Assembly: GCA_905370345.1 (NCBI GenBank)
Contig: CAJPKE010000022.1
Location: 1 to 11,174, forward strand
Direction of reading: 5' to 3'
Origin: Candidatus Saccharibacteria bacterium UBA6209
GTDB lineage: Bacteria; Patescibacteriota; Saccharimonadia; Saccharimonadales; Saccharimonadaceae
DNA length: 11,174 nucleotides
Part shown: piece by piece, positions 6,425 to 11,174 of the stretch
Position numbering within the stretch: the first letter of the stretch is position 1
Layout of the letters: each line of letters starts with the position of its first letter
Translations under genes and position numbers: made by a program
The notes under the pieces: generated by a model
What the model was told of the DNA's origin: nothing
The model's input: the letters and a program-made list of their open reading frames with translations, nothing else
Databases searched by the model: none

Positions 6425-7780
6425 GTGGATAGTCATGCGGTTTGGCAGGGTGTTTTAGGTGAGATTGAAGTAACTGTATCGTCTTCGTCATTTACTGCGT
6501 GGTTTAAAAATACCAAATTGGAAATAATTTCCGAAAAAGAAGTTCTTATAATTGCGCCGAATATTTTTGCTAGAACTCAACTTGAAAAGCGATTTCATCC
6601 ACAAATATTAGAAGCCTTGGCTCACAATGGCATCAATGCTCCGTCTATTTCCTATAATGTCGAATCTAGTAATAAAAAACCGCGCGTTAATCGTGAAGTT
6701 GATAAAAGTGGACAACAAGAAACAGCGAAGCCGCTGATTTTACCATCGAGGAAATCTCATTCAAGCAATCTTAACCCCAGGTATACCTTTGACAACTTCA
6801 TCGTTGGCTCAAGTAATGATCTTGCCTATGCCGCTTGCCAAGCCGTCGCCGCACATCCAGGAGAAAAATATAATCCGCTCTATCTTTACGGAGGGTCTGG
6901 ACTTGGTAAAACTCACTTAATGCAGGCAGTTGGAAATGAGATAATTAAAAAACAACCTTCGGCGCGAGTGCTTTACATTACTACAGAAACGTTTGTTAAT
7001 GAGTTTCTGGATTCTATTCGTTTCAAGAAAAAAGGTTTTTCTGATAAATATCGCAATGTCGATGTATTGATTGTCGATGATATGCAATTTATCGCTGGAA
7101 AAGAAAAAACTCAGGACGAATTTTTCCATACATTTAACGATCTTCATCAGAACAATAAGCAAATCATTATTAGCTCAGATAAACCGCCGAAGAGTATTCC
7201 TACTCTAACCGATCGTTTGCGTAGTCGATTTGAATGGGGTATGGCGATTGATATTCAGATGCCCGATTATGAAACTCGTTGCGCTATTGTTAAGGCAAAA
7301 GCCGAACTCAGCAACACTGAACTAGATTCCGATGTCGTAGAATATCTGGCGACCAACTTTAAGACGAACATTCGCGAGTTGGAAGGCGCTTTGAATCGAC
7401 TGCTTGCTTATGCGGAAATGCAGAATTTCACTCCTGATTTAGCGGCGGCTGAAGGAATCTTGGGAGATATTAAACGCAATAGACCGCAACATATAACCGC
7501 CAAACAAATAATTGATAAGACGGCGCGCTATTATAATATTGACGTAAAAGATATGTGTTCATCCAGGCGAGATAAATTTATCGCGATGCCAAGGCAAATT
7601 GCGATGTTCCTTCTGCGTAGTGAACTGAAAATGAGTTTTCCGAAAATTGCCCAAGAGCTTGGACGAAAAGATCACACAACCGCTATGCATTCAATTGAAA
7701 AAATCACCAAGGAAAGCCTTACAAATGTCAGTATTCGCGAGCAAATTAACGACATTAAGGATAAATTATATGTTCATTAA
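6425..7780 (+). CDS. dnaA: Chromosomal replication initiator DnaA
   Basis: A 451-residue AAA+ initiator that binds DnaA boxes, oligomerises with ATP and melts oriC. Domain I is about 1-75, with W7 and FTAWF (23-27). Domain II is a short, polar linker (about 80-117). Domain III starts at YTFDNFIVG (120-128) with Walker A GGSGLGKTH (156-164), Walker B VLIVDDMQFI (214-223) and the box VII segment TDRLRSRF (262-269), whose R264 is the likely arginine finger. Domain IV ends with the DnaA-box-reading helix signature GRKDHTTAMHS (413-423), where AM replaces the common VL/VI. The start is GTG at 6425; AGGGAG (6411-6416) lies 8 nt upstream and no in-frame ATG is nearby. Length is typical (family about 440-470). 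DnaA boxes on both sides suggest autoregulation as well as initiation. Confidence 0.98.
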   Translation: MDSHAVWQGVLGEIEVTVSSSSFTAWFKNTKLEIISEKEVLIIAPNIFARTQLEKRFHPQILEALAHNGINAPSISYNVESSNKKPRVNREVDKSGQQETAKPLILPSRKSHSSNLNPRYTFDNFIVGSSNDLAYAACQAVAAHPGEKYNPLYLYGGSGLGKTHLMQAVGNEIIKKQPSARVLYITTETFVNEFLDSIRFKKKGFSDKYRNVDVLIVDDMQFIAGKEKTQDEFFHTFNDLHQNNKQIIISSDKPPKSIPTLTDRLRSRFEWGMAIDIQMPDYETRCAIVKAKAELSNTELDSDVVEYLATNFKTNIRELEGALNRLLAYAEMQNFTPDLAAAEGILGDIKRNRPQHITAKQIIDKTARYYNIDVKDMCSSRRDKFIAMPRQIAMFLLRSELKMSFPKIAQELGRKDHTTAMHSIEKITKESLTNVSIREQINDIKDKLYVH

Positions 7781-7781
7781 T

Positions 7782-7981
7782 TGTGGAAAAGCTGTGCAGA
7801 TGTTGTGTTTTTGCGGCGACTTACCAACACACAGATCTGTGGAAAGAAAACGACAAGTCAGCAGACAGTGGAATAATACACAAATATCCACTATAAAGTC
7901 CACAAATAGCACACAGAGTTTTCCACCTATTTTATCGCCACTCTACCCCTGTTTGAACACATTTTTTACCCAGTTTCCACA
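7782..7981. other. oriC: DnaA-box cluster in the dnaA-dnaN spacer
   Basis: The 245-bp spacer holds many DnaA-box-like 9-mers: TGTGGAAAA (7782-7790), TGTGGAAAG (7838-7846), TTTTCCACC (7919-7927) and GTTTCCACA (7973-7981), plus weaker ones, including AGTGGAATA (7867-7875) and ATATCCACT (7884-7892), and a TCCACA core at 7899-7904. A perfect 12-bp palindrome CACAGATCTGTG (7830-7841) overlaps the second box. Strand orientation switches near the middle: inverted boxes come first, forward boxes last. With the unwinding element just downstream, this is the best oriC candidate in the window. Confidence 0.8.
7940..7957 (+). repeat. oriC-linked direct repeat, copy 2
   Basis: ACTCTACCCCTGTTT (7940-7954) then GAA matches 6315-6333 except for one T missing. 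It lies between two DnaA boxes, about 30 bp upstream of the putative unwinding site. Function unknown. Confidence 0.7.
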
Positions 7982-8012
7982 GCACCTATTACTATTAAGA
8001 CTAATTAAAAAT
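7973..8012 (+). other. Putative oriC basal unwinding system (DnaA box, spacer, DnaA-trios, AT-rich DUE)
   Basis: After the box GTTTCCACA (7973-7981) and a 4-nt spacer GCAC, the plus strand reads CTA TTA CTA TTA (7986-7997), AGA, CTA (8001-8003). On the opposite strand these are 3'-GAT-AAT-GAT-AAT-5', the DnaA-trio pattern, arranged in the direction away from the box as described for B. subtilis. An AT-rich stretch follows to about 8012. The arrangement is directly visible; strand opening here is inference from the known system. Confidence 0.65.
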
Positions 8013-8025
8013 TAAGGAAAGTATA

Positions 8026-9123
8026 ATGAAAGTATCAGTCACCCAAGAAAAACTTGCAAAAGCACTTAATCTAATCAAAGATATTGCATCAAGTCGTAAT
8101 GAACTGCCGATATTGAATAATATTTTACTTCGCACTGACGGAGGAAGATTATTGATTGCTGGAACGAATTTAGAAATTGCTTCTACTCAATATATTGGCG
8201 CAAAAATTGAAGATCATGGATCTATTACAATCCCTGCCCGATTGGTATCGGAATTCATTACAAACCTACCAAGCGGTCCGGTGGAACTTGAAACCAAAAA
8301 CGAGCATTTGCATATAACTTCAGGAAAATTCTCATCAGTTATCAATGGTGTAGTGGCTGACGAATATCCTGAGCTGCCTACAATTGACGAAAAGACCGCT
8401 ATGCAATATGAAATTGATGTTGAGGATTTAAAGAAAGCCATAGTCCAAACAAAGTTGGCTGTTAGCTCTGACGTTACGCGAGCGGTGCTAACGGGAGTTT
8501 ATTGGCATAATTATGAAGGATCGCTATACTTGGCTGCTACTGATGGCTACAGGCTGGCAGAAAAGCGTCTGATAAAGTCGGATAATGAAGTTTCAGCGAT
8601 CATTCCTGCGTCTACATTGGCAGAAGTCAGTAAGAGCGTCGGTGATGAGAAGAAAATTACGGTTCTTTTTGACGATTCTCAAGTTTGTTTTAAGACGGGA
8701 GATATGGAAATTGTTAGCCGATTAATTGACGGGAAATTCCCTGATTATCGCCAATTGATTCCAGCGACCGCTGAAACCGAGATTGTTATTAAGAAGTCTG
8801 ATTTTAGTCGAGTTACGAAAATCGCGGCGTTATTTGCGCGTGAATCTGGCGGTGGAATTACAATTACCGCGTCAGAGGAGAACTCTCTGCTTTCTATTCA
8901 TTCGATTGCGTCTGAGCTTGGTGAGAACACCTCAGAGGCAACAGCCAAAATATCCGCAGATGGTCAAGTAACTCTTAATTCACGCTACCTAACTGAGGTT
9001 TTGAATATTATTGACGCGGATGAAATTGTATTTTCGTTTAATGGCAAATTGTCGCCGTGCGTAATTCGCGAGCAAGTAAAAAATCCTGATTATACGCACA
9101 TTATTATGCCGCTTAAGAGCTAG
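8026..9123 (+). CDS. dnaN: DNA polymerase III beta subunit (sliding clamp)
   Basis: A 365-residue protein whose dimer encircles DNA and tethers the replicative polymerase and other partners. It has the three repeated clamp domains (about 1-120, 125-245 and 250-365). The characteristic domain II motif AATDGYRLAEKR (170-181) is present, domain I contains LPILNNILL (27-35) and the C-terminus ends in the usual hydrophobic IIMPLKS. Length is normal (family about 360-380). ATG at 8026 is preceded by AAGGAAAG (8014-8021), a reasonable Shine-Dalgarno. The stop is a double TAG-TAG (9121-9126). It follows dnaA as in most bacteria, but recF and gyrB do not follow; instead a convergent gene overlaps its last 11 bp. 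No terminator is visible after dnaA, so dnaA-dnaN readthrough is possible. Confidence 0.97.
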   Translation: MKVSVTQEKLAKALNLIKDIASSRNELPILNNILLRTDGGRLLIAGTNLEIASTQYIGAKIEDHGSITIPARLVSEFITNLPSGPVELETKNEHLHITSGKFSSVINGVVADEYPELPTIDEKTAMQYEIDVEDLKKAIVQTKLAVSSDVTRAVLTGVYWHNYEGSLYLAATDGYRLAEKRLIKSDNEVSAIIPASTLAEVSKSVGDEKKITVLFDDSQVCFKTGDMEIVSRLIDGKFPDYRQLIPATAETEIVIKKSDFSRVTKIAALFARESGGGITITASEENSLLSIHSIASELGENTSEATAKISADGQVTLNSRYLTEVLNIIDADEIVFSFNGKLSPCVIREQVKNPDYTHIIMPLKS

Positions 9124-9763
9124 TAGAAAACGGAGATAATCTGGAGGCTGTTTCTGATAAAATATCTTCTGGTATATCTTTGGTGTTGTATATAGTATTG
9201 ATTATTTGTGGCTTAGTTTTAATCACCCATTTGTTATTTTCTTTCTTCAGAATAACAGTGTAGATATCGCCGGAATTTCTATCTATAACCCCGCGCTGAT
9301 AACTAGCCGCATACCAGTCCGCGTTATTTCCTAGGATAATTTCTTTCTGGAGTATAAAAGATGATTTTAACTCTGGATATTTGGCAAATAATACCTCTGA
9401 AATATCACTTCTATATTCATTTATTTTACTAGACATGAATTTTTGGCTATATTCAGTTTTTACAGATATATTTTCATCCGATCCTTTTACGGTAAATTCC
9501 GTGGAATTCTCATTGATAGAGCCAGATTTAGATGATGTTTTTATTATGTATTTGCCGTCTGATAACTGTATCTTAGAACTACCGTTTATCGACGTAATTT
9601 CGGAAGTGCTTTTACCTGTGTTGCGATATATTTTCGCCGATAGGTTTTCCTTGTCGAAAGTTATAGATATAGTATGCGTTGGCTGAATGAATATAATCGC
9701 TAGCAATATTAATGTTAATATTGCTAATGTAATGCTGCCGATGATGATATTCCTTCGATTCAT
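9113..9763 (-). CDS. Membrane-anchored protein of unknown function (PEGA-like N-terminal part)
   Basis: A 216-residue protein I do not recognise as a named family. A short basic start (MNRRN) leads to one strong transmembrane helix (about 6-27), so the rest is predicted to lie outside the cell. Residues about 30-103 are beta-rich, with a KIQLSDGKYIIKTSSKSG stretch (64-81) resembling the L-x-x-G-x-Y/K-V-x-x-S-G pattern of PEGA repeats, though weakly. Residues about 110-200 look like a separate alpha/beta domain with NKWVIKTKPQI (180-190). Ser/Thr/Asn/Lys are abundant, typical of surface proteins. The gene starts 2 nt after the preceding stop and its GGAG site lies in that gene's last codons, so the pair is coupled. 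Its 3' end overlaps dnaN by 11 bp, convergently. Confidence 0.75.
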   Translation of the reverse strand: MNRRNIIIGSITLAILTLILLAIIFIQPTHTISITFDKENLSAKIYRNTGKSTSEITSINGSSKIQLSDGKYIIKTSSKSGSINENSTEFTVKGSDENISVKTEYSQKFMSSKINEYRSDISEVLFAKYPELKSSFILQKEIILGNNADWYAASYQRGVIDRNSGDIYTVILKKENNKWVIKTKPQIINTIYNTKDIPEDILSETASRLSPFSTSS

Positions 9764-9765
9764 AA

Positions 9766-10377
9766 TTACTCCGTAAATGTATTAGCGTAGTTTCTAAATG
9801 TAATATTTAGTTTTGACGGGTCAAATCCCTGCTCTTTAATCTTATTGAGAGCAGCATTTCTATATCCTTCTATAGTATCGATTTCTACGATAACTCCATT
9901 CTTATGATTAGGGTCTGCCTTATATCCAATTGAATAAATTAAGTTTTTTATTGGTAATTTTTTAATTATAGGATTGGCGTCTTCCAGCTTTTTTTGTTCA
10001 TTAGCAAGTCTGTCCGTCGTAGCTCTGTCTATTTCTGACGTTTTAGACGAAGACTGTAATTCTTTAATAGCCTCCTCTGTCGTAGGTGTGAGCGCAAAAA
10101 TTATCCTTAGCGGATTACCCTTCTTTACTTCGATATTAATATTCTCATCTTTAAAGCCACTTCTTGATGCTTTAAAATTGTATGTTCCTGGTTTTAAATA
10201 TACGACTTGCGAGCCGATAAATTTTTGACTATCAGTAGTAATTTCAGCCTTATCGGGCGAGGTTAGTAGATAAACTGGAGTGGTGTCATATCTATTTACG
10301 TAGGTTATGACGCCATATACTAATGTACTGGCTGATAATAATATTAATATACTGCTAATTATTTTTTTATTCATCAT
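9766..10377 (-). CDS. PEGA-domain membrane-anchored protein
   Basis: A 203-residue protein with a single N-terminal transmembrane segment (about 5-26) and a predicted extracellular remainder. Residues about 35-97 fit a PEGA beta-sandwich: TSPDKAEITTD (39-49), then GSQVVYLKPGTYNFKASRSG (55-74) with the family's P-G-x-Y core, then FKDENINIEVKKG (75-87). A charged, coiled-coil-like linker (about 98-133) connects to a small C-terminal alpha/beta domain (about 137-203) that I do not recognise. PEGA domains occur in surface proteins and are thought to bind other surface components or act as spacers. The first ATG overlaps the upstream stop as ATGA, with AGGAAG just upstream; a second ATG follows immediately and could be used instead. 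The context points to a shared surface function with both neighbours. Confidence 0.8.
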   Translation of the reverse strand: MMNKKIISSILILLSASTLVYGVITYVNRYDTTPVYLLTSPDKAEITTDSQKFIGSQVVYLKPGTYNFKASRSGFKDENINIEVKKGNPLRIIFALTPTTEEAIKELQSSSKTSEIDRATTDRLANEQKKLEDANPIIKKLPIKNLIYSIGYKADPNHKNGVIVEIDTIEGYRNAALNKIKEQGFDPSKLNITFRNYANTFTE

Positions 10378-11120
10378 TTCTTCCTAAACCAAGTTACGCT
10401 TGGTGATGTTAAACTCTCGCCGCCTGCTTTTGGGGCGTATTCGCACAATGAGGCGGACGCTATATTTGAGTCAAATCCGTCTATATTACCAACAAAAACA
10501 AATGTATGTCCTGGACTATGGGCGACATCACCGGGTTTAAGGTCTGCTACGTTGATTGAGCTACCGTTGCCAAGAGTTTGCCAGTTGGCTTCTGCCCACG
10601 CTCTCTGTACGCCAGTCGGTCCAGCCTTGCCGCCCTCACCTCCATAGTTGTAATTTTTATCAAACCCACTATCGTTCAAAATTGTTGTTACAAACGCGCC
10701 ACAATCGACACCGCCGCCATAACACGTACCGCCAGTAAATCTGTTCTCTCTTTTCGCTTTTTCTATAGCTTCTGCATATTCAGGTTTTTTATCTGTACGA
10801 ACCCTTTTTTCTGGCCAGGCATAACGTTTGACATAGTCAATAAAGTCGCCGCCACCACTTGATGAAGAGCATCCTCCTCCACTTCCGCCTGTACCATTAA
10901 ACCTTTCATAGATTTTTTGTGCGGCGGTACCGCGTATATTTTTAACCTGCTCTTTTGTCATGGCTGATTTTTCAAAATCGTCATGCCAAAAAACAGTGGC
11001 GTCATCAACCGTCTTCAGGGTTTTTAATAACTCCCATGAATTTGAAGCGGTGCCAAATCCACGAGCAGTAACGGGTCTTTCTGTCCCCTCTTGCACTAAA
11101 TACTCTAATTCGAAGATCAA
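10374..11120 (-). CDS. Putative secreted NlpC/P60- or CHAP-like Cys/His peptidase, 5' end uncertain
   Basis: The open frame encodes 248 residues if a TTG at 11120 is used. Residues 1-75 form a mixed domain I do not recognise (TARGFGTASNSWELLKTLKT at 18-37). A Gly/Ser/Cys-rich linker (76-91) precedes a domain with nucleophile context VDCGAFV (138-144, C140) and GDVAHSPGHTFVFVG (197-211, H205). That Cys-then-His order is typical of the papain-like NlpC/P60 and CHAP folds, which cut peptidoglycan peptides or amide bonds. No signal peptide is present within this frame and TTG has no Shine-Dalgarno. In-frame TGA at 11141-11139 separates it from 11 further open codons (ending VVDSIP) that run to the window edge. 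The real N-terminus is therefore probably further upstream, and the gene is truncated by a mutation or sequence error, or starts late. It is first of a coupled three-gene operon and the only gene here ending in TGA. Confidence 0.7.
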   Translation of the reverse strand: MIFELEYLVQEGTERPVTARGFGTASNSWELLKTLKTVDDATVFWHDDFEKSAMTKEQVKNIRGTAAQKIYERFNGTGGSGGGCSSSSGGGDFIDYVKRYAWPEKRVRTDKKPEYAEAIEKAKRENRFTGGTCYGGGVDCGAFVTTILNDSGFDKNYNYGGEGGKAGPTGVQRAWAEANWQTLGNGSSINVADLKPGDVAHSPGHTFVFVGNIDGFDSNIASASLCEYAPKAGGESLTSPSVTWFRKK

Positions 11121-11174
11121 TAGCTTGTCGTTGTCTTCTCATGGAATAGAATCGACCACACCCTTGACGTTAGG

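Noticed and set aside
7800..7835. GTTGTGT ... ACACA inverted repeat as a small-RNA or riboswitch stem.
   Set aside because: The arms are short, low-complexity and lie within the DnaA-box cluster; no terminator or promoter accompanies them.
7647..8015. A 122-codon plus-strand frame running from late dnaA across the DnaA-box spacer.
   Set aside because: It overlaps the essential domain IV coding sequence in another frame, has no recognisable protein character or Shine-Dalgarno, and its second half is the oriC repeat region.
11030..11142. Short minus-strand frame starting ATG at 11142 (MRRQRQA...), overlapping the in-frame TGA as ATGA.
   Set aside because: It stops after about 40 codons and is out of frame with the conserved-looking peptidase sequence; arginine-rich shadow frame.
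1..11174. Genome-wide reassignment of UGA to glycine, suggested by the in-frame TGA at 11141-11139 and the rarity of TGA stops (one among the genes read here).
   Set aside because: dnaA, dnaN, yidC, the glycosyltransferases and the ABC genes contain no in-frame TGA over several thousand codons, whereas a UGA-glycine genome would use it often. Rare TGA stops are normal in AT-rich genomes.

Overview
The window looks like the replication-origin region of a low-GC bacterium with a small genome, most likely a Candidate Phyla Radiation (Patescibacteria) member, and Candidatus Saccharibacteria (TM7) in particular. Three things suggest this: the compact gene order rpmH-rnpA-yidC-jag facing away from dnaA-dnaN; the absence of recF/gyrB after dnaN and of trmE/mnmG after jag; and a secreted-type Cys/His peptidase with a Gly-rich linker followed by PEGA-like membrane-anchored proteins. 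The taxon is inferred from gene order and protein look, not from a database search. The genetic code behaves as standard: all long genes are free of in-frame TGA.

Layout. (1) Positions 1-1841, minus strand: a two-gene ABC-2 polysaccharide exporter, permease then ATPase; the ATPase runs off the left edge. (2) Positions 1880-4260, plus strand: a divergently transcribed glycosylation operon of a GT2 glycosyltransferase, a GtrB/DPM1-type polyprenyl-phosphate glycosyltransferase and a GtrA-family membrane protein. Together, 1-4260 probably makes, decorates and exports a cell-surface glycan. (3) Positions 4241-6201, minus strand: the conserved origin-side cluster rpmH (L34), rnpA (RNase P protein), yidC (membrane insertase) and jag/khpB (KH-R3H RNA-binding protein). 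(4) Positions 6202-8025: dnaA flanked on both sides by DnaA-box clusters; the dnaA-dnaN spacer also carries a DnaA-box, 4-nt spacer and DnaA-trio arrangement like the basal unwinding system known from Bacillus subtilis, so it is the best candidate for the strand-opening site of oriC. (5) dnaN (8026-9123), plus strand. (6) Positions 9113-11174, minus strand: a tightly coupled three-gene operon of a putative NlpC/P60- or CHAP-like peptidase, a PEGA-domain membrane-anchored protein and a second membrane-anchored protein of unknown function. The 5' end of the peptidase gene is unclear because of an in-frame TGA close to the right edge.

The window is extremely compact. Both convergent gene pairs overlap. 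The divergent glycan promoters appear to overlap each other and the opposing start codons. rpmH, rnpA and yidC each have a promoter -10 element so close to the start codon that leaderless or nearly leaderless mRNAs are predicted. By contrast dnaA, dnaN and the downstream genes of operons (jag, gtrA, the ABC ATPase, the PEGA operon) have recognisable Shine-Dalgarno sequences. No tRNA, rRNA, CRISPR array or insertion sequence was seen, and no stretch of more than 300 bases lacks a gene.
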